DNA from: Halioglobus sp.
GTDB taxonomy: Bacteria; Pseudomonadota; Gammaproteobacteria; Pseudomonadales; Halieaceae
DNA length: 34,619 nt
NCBI GenBank assembly: GCA_020443425.1
Contig: JAGRIE010000040.1
Coordinates: 1 to 34,619 of the forward strand
Direction: 5' to 3'
Position numbers and translations under genes: made by a program. Below the pieces are notes generated by a model. It saw only the letters and a program-made list of their open reading frames with translations. It was not told the DNA's origin and made no database searches. Below, piece by piece: positions 1 to 8,027 of this stretch (the first letter of the stretch is position 1; each line of letters opens with the position of its first letter).

Positions 1-13
1 TTTGCTTTGTCAT
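1..13 (-). CDS. Probable 5' end of a gene running off the left edge
   Basis: On the minus strand an ATG at 13-11 is preceded by AGAGGTG (complement of 18-24), with six bases between AGAGG and the start. This is a good ribosome binding site. Only four codons (M-T-K-Q) lie inside the window, so no product can be named. The call rests on the start context alone and could be chance. Confidence 0.35.
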
Positions 14-511
14 GTTTCACCTCTGTAGCGTAGTTTACTCGCTTCAGTCGGTGTCCATCAGTGGTGGGCAGGATCATACATCCTACGATTGCTTTATCCC
101 TTCGTCGCAGCCTATAGTCCTTTCGAAAATGGCGCTGACGGAAATAGCTGCCGTTTTATTGTGTCCCAATAAGTGAAAAGGTGCAGCCGATGGGTAGTTG
201 CCGATGCGCAAGGTGCCGACGAAGGGAAATTTATAATGCCACCGGGATGACGCTCTCACTGGCATGGAACAAAGTCCTCGGCAGTGTGTGTCACGCCGAA
301 CGATCAAACGCTGCTGTCGCAGCAACGCATCAATCGCCATTGCCTGGAGTGGCTTTGGCGACGACCAGGCAGGCCTCGTAACGCGGCTGTGCTGGCGATC
401 TCCCGGTTTTTCTGGGTGCCGGGGTGAAAAGGATTACAACGATTGGCTCAGGGTTGTTTTCATGGAGCTGAACTACAAGGACGTACTTAGCCATCAGGAG
501 GTGGATTTGTC
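14..511. other. Stretch without a convincing gene
   Basis: Several short open frames exist on both strands (for example 83-340 minus and 181-381 plus). None has a good ribosome binding site, a recognisable domain or a protein-like composition. The stretch probably holds the promoter of the left-edge gene and the promoter and leader of the gene at 512. I see no RNA gene or mobile-element remnant in it. Confidence 0.5.
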
Positions 512-958
512 ATGCTACCGGTCAAAAGCGTGTACCCACTGAAGAATGCCACTCACACCCGCGAGCTGGATTTTTGCAGCATCACTATAATCTCCGAGAA
601 TACCGCCGAGATCATTGTCCACGAGGGGGTGGAGGTGTCGGGCCCGATGGTGGAGCAGTGTGTTGCCGTGCTGCGGCAGGCGCTGACTGGACCCTTCTGT
701 CTCCTCGTCAACGAATGCAACTCGCACAGCTATGATTTTCGCGCCCAGACTGCACTGGGCGCTGTCGATGAGTTGCTGGCCGTGGCCCTCGTTTCCGACA
801 AACCGCTGATGGATGTCGCGGTGTGCAGCATGATGCGATTGCCGCGCCCGACGCACTGGCCGATGGCGGTGTTCTCCAAGCGTGAGGACGCGCTGGCAAT
901 GCTCCTGGCCCTGCAGCCACAGGTGAACAGCGCGACCTTGCTAGACGTCGGTACCTGA
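512..958 (+). CDS. Small hypothetical protein, possibly STAS/SpoIIAA-like
   Basis: This 148-residue soluble protein has no signal peptide or membrane segment. The start is well supported by AGGAGG near 496-501, ten bases before the ATG. The middle (about 20-125) alternates beta-like segments (ITIISENTAEIIVHEG) and helices (VEQCVAVLRQAL), then 'PFCLLVNECNSHSYDF'. This layout resembles single-domain STAS/SpoIIAA-like proteins of unknown function. That is a fold impression, not a recognised family. Its last 18 bases overlap the 3' end of the convergent AraC gene, so the two may interfere through antisense transcription. Confidence 0.7.
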   Translation: MLPVKSVYPLKNATHTRELDFCSITIISENTAEIIVHEGVEVSGPMVEQCVAVLRQALTGPFCLLVNECNSHSYDFRAQTALGAVDELLAVALVSDKPLMDVAVCSMMRLPRPTHWPMAVFSKREDALAMLLALQPQVNSATLLDVGT

Positions 959-1942
959 GTCGGGGCGCCACTGCGTCGGCGCCACACCACACCATTTGCG
1001 AAACGCACGCCGGAAGGTGCTCGGGTCACTGAACCCCAGCCTGGTGGTGATTTGTTCCACGGACAGGTCGCCGCGCAGCAGCAGGCGCTGGGCCTGCAGT
1101 GCCAGGCTGGCGTCCCTCAGTGTCCGGAACGAAGTACCCGCGCATTGCAACTGGCGACGGAAGGTCGACGGCGGTCGCTCCAGTGTTGCCGCCACCTCCT
1201 CCAGCGCCGGGATGGGCCTGCCCTGTATTACTGCGGCGCTGATCAGCGCTGCTACCTGTTGTGCCAGGCCGTGGGCCGGATTGCTGAACACCGCGCAGGG
1301 GAACAGCTCGAAAAAGTCCGCAAACTCGGCCCGGGTGCGCACCACCGGCCGCGCCAGGTGCGCTGCCGGAAACTCCAGGCTGTACAGCTCGCCGCCTGCC
1401 AGCACCGGCGCCCGGAACAGCTTCAGGAACGGCATCAGGTCGTCCCGTTCCAGCGGCCCGATGCGCACCACATGCAGCGGGAATTCCACCCCGCCCAGCC
1501 ACTGCAGCAGTTGCAGGAAGGAGAACAGCCCGGTGATATCGACAAGGCTGGCGGCGCTGCTGCGCGCACGGCGCAGGGAGTCGAGCTGGAATACGGCGGT
1601 ATCACCGCTCACCGTGAAGGTGATCTTGCCGGCGCGGGGGTGCAGCATGGCGCAGTAGTCCGCCAGCAGGCCGATGGCCTCGCGCAGGTCTGTCGCACTC
1701 AGCACGCAGCGGCACATCAGTTCGACCTCGCGGCGTGACATCGGCGCATGTGCATCCGCCGACGCCACCGAGTGGTCCAGCCGCTGCACCGCCGCCAGGT
1801 ACCAGCGGGCGAACTCGTTGATCGACGCGGGAGGTGGGCCGGCCACGCTGATACCGGCCTGCGCCAGCTCTTGCTGCAGCAGGTCAATCAGCGGGCGCAG
1901 CGCCGGCTGCAGTCCCGGTTGTGTCTGTGTATCCATTGTCAT
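941..1942 (-). CDS. AraC-family transcriptional regulator
   Basis: A 333-residue DNA-binding regulator. The N-terminal two-thirds matches the 'arabinose-binding/dimerisation' domain of the larger AraC regulators (ELMCRCVLSATDLREAIG, then AVFQLDSLRRARSS). The C-terminal 80 residues form the two-helix-turn-helix AraC domain (SVEQITTRLGFSDPSTFRRA, then the typical 'W..GV.PTQWR'). This group often senses a lipid, steroid or small hydrophobic effector. The ATG at 1942 is used because the longer frame opens with TTG at 1945; no strong ribosome binding site is visible for any of the starts. It is divergent from the flavin monooxygenase at 2073 and is its most likely local regulator, which is an inference from position. 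Confidence 0.9.
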   Translation of the reverse strand: MTMDTQTQPGLQPALRPLIDLLQQELAQAGISVAGPPPASINEFARWYLAAVQRLDHSVASADAHAPMSRREVELMCRCVLSATDLREAIGLLADYCAMLHPRAGKITFTVSGDTAVFQLDSLRRARSSAASLVDITGLFSFLQLLQWLGGVEFPLHVVRIGPLERDDLMPFLKLFRAPVLAGGELYSLEFPAAHLARPVVRTRAEFADFFELFPCAVFSNPAHGLAQQVAALISAAVIQGRPIPALEEVAATLERPPSTFRRQLQCAGTSFRTLRDASLALQAQRLLLRGDLSVEQITTRLGFSDPSTFRRAFRKWCGVAPTQWRPDSGTDV

Positions 1943-1994
1943 CAATGCCGGTGCCAGAGGTTCCCGTCAATATTAGCAGTATAGCTATGTATAG

Positions 1995-2012
1995 TGAGCA
2001 TAATAGTGCTCA
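1995..2012. promoter_or_regulatory. Inverted repeat between AraC gene and monooxygenase, candidate operator
   Basis: TGAGCA-TAATAG-TGCTCA is a perfect 6-bp inverted repeat with a 6-bp spacer. It lies in the 130-bp AT-richer intergenic region between the divergent regulator and monooxygenase genes. It overlaps TATAGT/TAATAG-like -10 sequences. AraC proteins usually bind direct repeats, so the binding partner is uncertain. Confidence 0.35.
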
Positions 2013-2072
2013 TGCCCTCGCTGCGCGCGGGTTACTGTACCGTTCCTTAAATGACAGTCGGAGTGAACGGGT

Positions 2073-3572
2073 ATGGCGAACCAGCAGTTGCGAATCGTGG
2101 TGATAGGCGCGGGCATGGCGGGTATTCTCGCCGGTATCAAGCTCCGCGAGGCGGGCGTGGACGATTTCGTGATCTATGAGAAGGCGGATCGCGTCGGTGG
2201 CACCTGGCGGGAGAACACCTATCCCGGCCTCACCTGCGACACGCCGTCCCATCACTACACCTACACTTTCGAGCGCAACCCCGGCTGGAGCAGCTTCCTG
2301 CCGCCGGGCCCGGAGATACAGGCCTACTTTGAGGACACCTGCCGCAAATACGGTGTCGAGGACAGTATCCGCTTCAATGAGGAGATCGAGAGCGCCGAGT
2401 ACCGGGACGGGCGCTGGCACCTGCAGTTGAAAAGCGGTGCGCAGGATGTCGCCGATGCCGTCATTGCGGCAACGGGCGTGCTGCATCACCCGAGCCTGCC
2501 GGACATAGAGGGCATGGACAGCTTTCGCGGTGCGCTGTTCCACAGTTCGCGCTGGGATCACAGCATTCCGCTGGCAGGGAAGCGCATCGGTGTTATCGGC
2601 ACCGGCTCCACCGGTGTGCAGATTATTTCAGCGCTGGCCGGCACGGCCGCGTTGATCGAACACTATGTGCGCACACCGCAGTGGATCATGCCGGTGGAGA
2701 ACACGCCCTACAGCGAGGCGCAGCGCAGCACCTTCCGGCAGGACCCGGCGGCGCTGGAGGAGGCCATGAAGACGGAGGAATACCTCGCCAGCGTCAACAG
2801 TTACACGCAGGTGATCACCCGTGAGAACATGGCGGCCGCACAGTTCTGGAAAGATACCTGCCTGCAGAACCTGGAGGCCAGTGTTGCCGACCCGGAGCTG
2901 CGTGAGCGCCTGCGTCCGGATCACGAACCGCTGTGCAAGCGGCTGATTTTCTCGCCCGATTACTACCAGGCCATCCAGCACCCGCAGGCGGCACTGGTGT
3001 CGGAGTCGATAGAGCGCATCGAGCCCGAGGGGATTCGCACGCGCGACGGCCAGCTGCACGAGCTGGATATCATCGTACTGGCAACCGGCTTCAAGCCCGA
3101 CCAGTTTATGCGTCCGATGCAGATTACCGGTACCAACGGCGTGACGCTGGAGAGCCTGTGGGCGCAGCGCCCGAAAGCCTACCTGGCGATCAGCATGCCG
3201 GACTTCCCCAATTTCTTCATGCTCAATGGCCCCAACGGCCCGGTGGGCAACTTCCCGCTGATTGACATCGCCGAGCACCAGTGGCACTACATTGACCAGT
3301 TGCTGCAGAAGCTGCGCACGGCGCAGTGCAGCGGGATCTGCGCCAGCGCCGGGGCGCTGGCGCGTTTTGAGGAGAGGCGCATAGAGGCGGCGAAGAAGAC
3401 CGTCTGGTTTGTCGGCGGTTGCAAGAGCTGGTATCTCGATGCCGAGGGTATCCCGTCGAGCTGGCCCTGGGACTACGAGTGCTTCGTCTCAGAGATGCGC
3501 GAGCCCCACTGGAGCGACTATGAACTGATGCCTGCGCCGCAGCGGGAGCAGGCCGCGCACAGCGCGACCTGA
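2073..3572 (+). CDS. Flavin-containing monooxygenase, Baeyer-Villiger type
   Basis: A 499-residue FAD/NADPH-dependent monooxygenase. An N-terminal FAD Rossmann motif is at 12-17 (GAGMAG). The Baeyer-Villiger fingerprint FxGxxxHxxxW is visible as F151-G153-H157-W161, followed by D162. A second NADPH-binding motif is at 176-181 (GTGSTG), and ATGFKPD lies further on. The length is normal for class B monooxygenases that turn ketones into esters or lactones. The start has GGAG nine bases upstream. The substrate cannot be read from sequence. The neighbouring AraC regulator and Old Yellow Enzyme suggest a role in breaking down a cyclic or aliphatic ketone. Confidence 0.92.
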   Translation: MANQQLRIVVIGAGMAGILAGIKLREAGVDDFVIYEKADRVGGTWRENTYPGLTCDTPSHHYTYTFERNPGWSSFLPPGPEIQAYFEDTCRKYGVEDSIRFNEEIESAEYRDGRWHLQLKSGAQDVADAVIAATGVLHHPSLPDIEGMDSFRGALFHSSRWDHSIPLAGKRIGVIGTGSTGVQIISALAGTAALIEHYVRTPQWIMPVENTPYSEAQRSTFRQDPAALEEAMKTEEYLASVNSYTQVITRENMAAAQFWKDTCLQNLEASVADPELRERLRPDHEPLCKRLIFSPDYYQAIQHPQAALVSESIERIEPEGIRTRDGQLHELDIIVLATGFKPDQFMRPMQITGTNGVTLESLWAQRPKAYLAISMPDFPNFFMLNGPNGPVGNFPLIDIAEHQWHYIDQLLQKLRTAQCSGICASAGALARFEERRIEAAKKTVWFVGGCKSWYLDAEGIPSSWPWDYECFVSEMREPHWSDYELMPAPQREQAAHSAT

Positions 3573-3577
3573 GGGTC

Positions 3578-4816
3578 CTAGTCGGGAGCCGAGGCCGGTA
3601 TCCGGTTCAGCGCCAGGTCATTGGGCGGGTTGTAGACACAGCGGGTACCCGCCGGATGATAGATGTAGGCGACGCAGCCGTTGCAGTTATCGCAGCCGGA
3701 CTCTGTGCGCTCACCGCTGCGGAATTTATTCACCAGCCCCGGGTCGTGGATCAGCGTGCGCGCCATCACCACACACTCGAAACCCTCCTGCACGGCCTGC
3801 TCGGCATTGGCCAGCGATTTGACGCCGCCGAGAAAGGCTAGCGGCATGTCCACCGCGGCGCGGATCTTGCGCGAGTACTCCAGGAAATACATCTCCTTGA
3901 AGGTGATGTCGGGCTCGCTGGCCGCGGCACCTTTCATCATCATCGCAGTCAGCCAGTCACCCTGCTGCTTTAACACCTTGACGATCTCCATGCGGTTCAT
4001 GCGGCTGCCGAACATGAACCAGGTCGACTCCACATTGCGCCCGCCGCTGAGTACCAGCATGTCGGCGCCCGCCGCCTGCAGCGCCTGTGCGGTGACAATA
4101 CCGTCCTCAACCTTGGCGCCGCGGCGCGTGCCGTCGGCTACATTGATCTTGGCCAGCACGGCAGTAGTATCGCCGACAGCCTCCTTGACGGCAGCCAGCA
4201 CGCGAGCGGGAAAGCGCACGCGGTTTTCCGCACTGCCGCCGTACTCATCCTCGCGGCGATTGCTCAGTGGTGAAATAAACTGGTTCAGCAGGTAGCCGTG
4301 CCCCATATGCAGTTCCACCGCATCGAACCCGGCATCGCGGGCGAGGCGGGCGGCCGCGACGAACTCCCCGATGACCCGTGTCATGTCAGCCTCGGTCATG
4401 GCGCGTTGCAGGAAATTGCCCTTCAGCGCCCCGGCGGGATTGAAGCCGGAGCTGGAGCTGATGGTGCGGCCTTTCACCTTCATGCCGGTGACAAAGGAGC
4501 CGCCGTGGGTGATCTGTGCCGAGATCGCCGCGCCCCCGGCGTGCACGGCATCGGTGAGTGCGCGCAGGTCCGGCAGTATCTCAGGCCGCATCCATATCTG
4601 GTTCGGCAGGGTGCGGGCCTCGGGTGCCACGGCCATGTAGGCGACGGTGGTCATACCGACGCCGCCACGGGCCAGATCGCTGTGATGCTTCATCAGTGCC
4701 TTGGTGGGGATGCCGTCCATCGACATAGCCTCGTTGGCGCCCGACTTGATGAAACGGTTGCGGAGCGTCAGCGGGCCTATAGTGATCGGGTCGAACGGTG
4801 AAACCGGTGTGTTCAT
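3578..4816 (-). CDS. NADH:flavin oxidoreductase, Old Yellow Enzyme family
   Basis: A 412-residue FMN-binding TIM-barrel enzyme (IGPLTLRNRFIKSGANEAM at the start, then HMGHGYLLNQFISPLSNRR and DEYGGSAENRVRF). Near the C-terminus are cysteines 375, 378, 381 and 393 (CDNCNGC...C). This resembles the [4Fe-4S] ligand set of 2,4-dienoyl-CoA-reductase-like members, but the second, FAD/NADPH domain of those enzymes is absent. The ATG at 4816 is preferred over an upstream TTG at 4870 because the family motif begins a few residues after it; no strong ribosome binding site is seen. It is convergent with the monooxygenase, 5 bp apart. It probably reduces an activated C=C bond in an enone or enoyl substrate; the substrate is unknown. 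Confidence 0.9.
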   Translation of the reverse strand: MNTPVSPFDPITIGPLTLRNRFIKSGANEAMSMDGIPTKALMKHHSDLARGGVGMTTVAYMAVAPEARTLPNQIWMRPEILPDLRALTDAVHAGGAAISAQITHGGSFVTGMKVKGRTISSSSGFNPAGALKGNFLQRAMTEADMTRVIGEFVAAARLARDAGFDAVELHMGHGYLLNQFISPLSNRREDEYGGSAENRVRFPARVLAAVKEAVGDTTAVLAKINVADGTRRGAKVEDGIVTAQALQAAGADMLVLSGGRNVESTWFMFGSRMNRMEIVKVLKQQGDWLTAMMMKGAAASEPDITFKEMYFLEYSRKIRAAVDMPLAFLGGVKSLANAEQAVQEGFECVVMARTLIHDPGLVNKFRSGERTESGCDNCNGCVAYIYHPAGTRCVYNPPNDLALNRIPASAPD

Positions 4817-4917
4817 GCTATTACCATTATTGTGTGGCGTTGGAAGAAAGGCCGGTGCACATGCTAGCAAAAAATAGCGCGGGGTATTACTACTAATGCG
4901 ACGCGGTGGCGGGGTGG

Positions 4918-5730
4918 TCAGCGCGTGTCCACGGCCTCGACTTTAATGAACAGGCGGGTCGATGTGCCCTGGCTTGACTGGGCGCGGGAACCGATGCCTG
5001 CACTCTGGCTGCTGTCCGATTGCTCGATGACGCCGATAGGCAGCCATTCCCCGAGGGGGCCTGTGACCTCTGATTGCAGCTGCTGCGTGGTGATGCTGCG
5101 CCCGGACAGTTGATTATCGCCCTGGTCGATGCTGATTCGCACCGTGTCGCCAGCGAGCCAGGTGGTGGCGTAGAAGCCGGTGGCAGCACTGACATAGTCC
5201 TGCTGGTAGTAGCGCCGGCCATCAGCACCCACGGCGTAGGTTTGCACCGGCGCGCTGACACCGGTGGCGATATACGCCGGCATTCCTTCGGTCACACGCA
5301 CCGCCTGGTTGCCGCCGCTTGCGCGTGTGCCGCTGTAGTTCTCCACGCGGACGGTGGTATGCGATTGCGCACTGCGCTGCCCAGTGCCGTTGGTGATGAC
5401 TGTATCACCGGAGCGGATCACGCTGTCGACATCGATGCCGCGCCCGCCGCTGGCGCCGCTGGCGTCAGTGCGCACCGAGACCAGCAACTGTTGTCCCGCG
5501 GCATCGAGCTGCTGCAGCAGTGCGCGTGTTTTTTCCAGCTCCTGCGGCGTTGCGTTCAAGACCAGCCGGTTCTGGTAGGCGCTCACTGAACTGCCCGCAG
5601 ACAGCAGGGGTTTGATGACGGTGACCAGTTCTGGTGCAGACGCGTAGTTGACCACGATAGAGGTGAGCTCACGCTGTGCCAGTGCCGGCGCCGTGGCACA
5701 CAGGAGAACGAATATCAGTAGGAATCGCAT
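4918..5730 (-). CDS. Small secretin-like periplasmic protein
   Basis: A 270-residue exported protein with a clear signal peptide (about 1-18, ending AxALA). Residues about 20-90 look like a secretin N-domain (SIVVNYASAPELVTVIKPLL, then VLNATPQELEKTRALLQQLD). The C-terminal part (PLGEWLPIGVIEQSD to the end) resembles the start of a secretin beta domain. The gene stops at 270 residues, far shorter than true GspD/PilQ secretins (500-700), and no other secretion gene is nearby. It may be a stand-alone secretin-domain protein rather than a pore. It precedes the Old Yellow Enzyme gene on the same strand by about 100 bp. Confidence 0.75.
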   Translation of the reverse strand: MRFLLIFVLLCATAPALAQRELTSIVVNYASAPELVTVIKPLLSAGSSVSAYQNRLVLNATPQELEKTRALLQQLDAAGQQLLVSVRTDASGASGGRGIDVDSVIRSGDTVITNGTGQRSAQSHTTVRVENYSGTRASGGNQAVRVTEGMPAYIATGVSAPVQTYAVGADGRRYYQQDYVSAATGFYATTWLAGDTVRISIDQGDNQLSGRSITTQQLQSEVTGPLGEWLPIGVIEQSDSSQSAGIGSRAQSSQGTSTRLFIKVEAVDTR

Positions 5731-5787
5731 CGGAAAATACTAGCACAGCACCCGGTAATCGGCGTGTGAATGTTAGAAGGGGAGGAA

Positions 5788-5802
5788 ATGCCGCGTCAAT
5801 AA
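5788..5802 (+). CDS. Possible four-codon leader ORF ahead of zwf
   Basis: ATG-CCG-CGT-CAA-TAA lies 45 bp upstream of zwf. It is preceded by a very strong ribosome binding sequence, AAGGGGAGGAA. zwf itself has a much tighter, weaker site. A mini-ORF of this kind could affect translation of the operon, or be chance. Confidence 0.2.
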   Translation: MPRQ

Positions 5803-5846
5803 GCGTATCCTGACAGCCTGCTCTGTTTTGTTTTACGTGGGATGAG

Positions 5847-7319
5847 ATGCAAACATCGCTAGCCTGTGACCTGTTGATTGTTGGAGGAGAGGGGGATCTC
5901 GCGCTACGCAAATTGTACCCGGCCCTGTATTCCCTGTGGGTGAGCAAGTGCCTGCCCGCCGAGTTCCGGATCATTGCGGTGTCGCGTCGCGAGACCAGCC
6001 CAGCCGAGTTTTTTGACCAGGTGCGCAGCTGGTTCGACACCAGTAAATCCGCCAGGCAGTTCGATGAGGCAGCATGGGCGGCGTTCACGTCAAGCCTGAC
6101 CTTCTTCTCGCTGGACGCCACCTCGGGCGCGGCACTGTCGCAATTGCGAGCTGACATGCTGGCCGACAGCGCGCGCGACCTGGTGGTGTACCTGGCGACG
6201 CCGCCGACGATTTTCGGGCCGGTGTGTGAGGCGATCAAGCAGGCGGGGCTGGTGCGCCCCAATACCCGCATCGTGGTGGAGAAGCCGCTGGGCGCTGACC
6301 GCGAGTCGTTCCTGGCGATCAATAGCCAGCTCACGGCCATTTTCGAGGAGCGGCAGGTCTATCGCATCGACCACTATCTCGGCAAGGAGACGGTGCAGAA
6401 CCTGCTGGCGCTGCGCTTTGCCAATATGTTCCTGGAGCCGCTGTGGAACAGCAAATACATCGACAATGTGCAGATCACGGTGGCCGAATCGCTGGGTGTC
6501 ACCGGCCGCTGGGAATTCTATGACAGCGCCGGCGCGATGCGCGATATGCTGCAAAATCACCTGTTGCAGCTGCTGTGCCTGACCGCGATGGAGCCGCCCA
6601 CCCACCTGGAGCCGACTGCGGTGCGCAACGAAAAGCTGAAGGTGCTGTCCTGCCTGCGGCCACTGCAGCCTGAGATGCTGCGCGACAACGTGGTGCTGGG
6701 CCAGTACCAGACGGGCACAGCCGGTGGCAAGCCGGTGCCGGGCTACTGCGAGGAGGCGGATGCGCAGCCGCAGTCGCGCACCGAGACGTTTGTCGCGATC
6801 AAGGCCCATATCGACAACTGGCGCTGGGCCGGTGTGCCCTTCTACCTGCGCACCGGCAAGCGCCTGCACGCGCAGTTCTCCGAAATCGTGGTGGAGTTCA
6901 AACCTGTGCCACACTCCATCTACCCCGAACAGCGGGTGATGGACGCGCCGAACCGCCTCATCATCCGGCTGCAACCGGAGGAGACCATCAGCCTTGAATT
7001 GATGAACAAGGTGGCGGGGCTGGATGTGCGGATACCGCTGCGTACCGCGGCGCTGGACCTGAGCTTCCCCGAGGAGAATGAGCCGGGCGCCACGCCGGAT
7101 GCCTACCAGCGCCTGTTGCTGGATGTCATCCGGGAAAACCCGACCCTGTTCGTGCGCGCCGATGAAGTGGAGGAAGCCTGGAAATGGGTCGACCAGATCA
7201 AGGCGCTGCTGGAGCGTGCCGGCAAGGCGCCGGAAAAATACGCGGCCGGTAGCTGGGGGCCCACCAGCGCGGTGGCGCTGATAGCGCGGGACGGGCGCAG
7301 CTGGCGGGAATACGATTGA
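5847..7319 (+). CDS. zwf: Glucose-6-phosphate 1-dehydrogenase
   Basis: This 490-residue cytoplasmic enzyme oxidises glucose-6-phosphate to 6-phosphoglucono-lactone, feeding the Entner-Doudoroff and pentose-phosphate routes. The N-terminal nucleotide-binding loop reads GGEGDLALRKLYPALY (about 13-28). EKPLG lies at 145-149 and the substrate/catalytic signature RIDHYLGKE at 173-181. FRL-type active-site context follows (VPFYLRTGKRL). Length is standard. The loop has GGEGDLA where many homologues have GASGDL. It is first in a tight operon: one base separates its stop from pgl. No HexR-like operator was recognised in the 115-bp upstream gap. Confidence 0.97.
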   Translation: MQTSLACDLLIVGGEGDLALRKLYPALYSLWVSKCLPAEFRIIAVSRRETSPAEFFDQVRSWFDTSKSARQFDEAAWAAFTSSLTFFSLDATSGAALSQLRADMLADSARDLVVYLATPPTIFGPVCEAIKQAGLVRPNTRIVVEKPLGADRESFLAINSQLTAIFEERQVYRIDHYLGKETVQNLLALRFANMFLEPLWNSKYIDNVQITVAESLGVTGRWEFYDSAGAMRDMLQNHLLQLLCLTAMEPPTHLEPTAVRNEKLKVLSCLRPLQPEMLRDNVVLGQYQTGTAGGKPVPGYCEEADAQPQSRTETFVAIKAHIDNWRWAGVPFYLRTGKRLHAQFSEIVVEFKPVPHSIYPEQRVMDAPNRLIIRLQPEETISLELMNKVAGLDVRIPLRTAALDLSFPEENEPGATPDAYQRLLLDVIRENPTLFVRADEVEEAWKWVDQIKALLERAGKAPEKYAAGSWGPTSAVALIARDGRSWREYD

Positions 7320-7320
7320 G

Positions 7321-8025
7321 ATGAGACACAGCGTGCACACATTTGACAGCAATGCCGAGCTGTCGGTGCAACTGGCAGCGCGTATTGCCGCAGACCTGGG
7401 GGATGCGATCGCGCAGCGCGGTACTGCGACGCTGGCAGTGTCGGGCGGCTCCACACCCAGACCGCTGTTCGAAGCACTGTCGCGGCAGCCGCTCGAGTGG
7501 GCGCAGGTGGTCGTGACGCAGGTGGACGAGCGCTGGGTAGCGGAGGATCACGCCGATTCCAATGCGCGCTTGATCAAACACCACCTGCTGCAGAACGCCG
7601 CCCGGGAGGCGGGCTTTGTGTCGATGAAAGTCCCTGTCAACTCGCCCTTCGAGGCCGAGGCCGCCGCCAGTGACAAGCTGGCACCCTTCGCCGGCCGTAT
7701 TGATGTGGTGGTGCTCGGCATGGGAGAAGACGGACATACCGCGTCGTTCTTTCCCGGTGCAGAGAGTTTGGCCCGCGCGATGGACCCGGCGGGCGGCGAG
7801 CTGTGCGTGGCGGTGCGGCCGCCGGCCGCCCCACACGACAGAATGACACTGTCGCTGGCGGCGCTGTTGCGCGCACGGCACCTCTACCTGCATATTTCAG
7901 GGCCGGCCAAGCTGCAGGTGCTGGCGCGTGCGAGTGAGGCGGGCAGCGCTGCCGAACTGCCGATTCGCGCGTTCCTGCACTCCGATGCCATTGAGCTCGA
8001 CATTTATCACGCCAACAGGAGTTAG
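7321..8025 (+). CDS. pgl: 6-phosphogluconolactonase
   Basis: A 234-residue enzyme of the NagB/DevB sugar-isomerase-like fold that hydrolyses 6-phosphogluconolactone to 6-phosphogluconate. Seen are the phosphate-binding segment LAVSGGSTPRPLFEAL (about 38-53), VVTQVDERWVAEDHADSNA, and GMGEDGHTASFFPG (about 138-151). All are typical of bacterial Pgl. The start follows the zwf stop by a single base, and its stop is two bases before edd, so the three genes are almost certainly translated from one message. Confidence 0.96.
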   Translation: MRHSVHTFDSNAELSVQLAARIAADLGDAIAQRGTATLAVSGGSTPRPLFEALSRQPLEWAQVVVTQVDERWVAEDHADSNARLIKHHLLQNAAREAGFVSMKVPVNSPFEAEAAASDKLAPFAGRIDVVVLGMGEDGHTASFFPGAESLARAMDPAGGELCVAVRPPAAPHDRMTLSLAALLRARHLYLHISGPAKLQVLARASEAGSAAELPIRAFLHSDAIELDIYHANRS

Positions 8026-8027
8026 AG

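Noticed and set aside
14-511. Remnant of a transposase or integrase in the left intergenic region
   Set aside because: A short plus-strand stretch near 290-430 looks slightly protein-like in one frame, but has no start, motif or terminal repeats.
6090-7454. A 454-codon minus-strand frame opposite zwf
   Set aside because: zwf is certain on the plus strand. The antisense product is Arg/His/Gln-rich with no family features, typical of GC-rich shadow frames.
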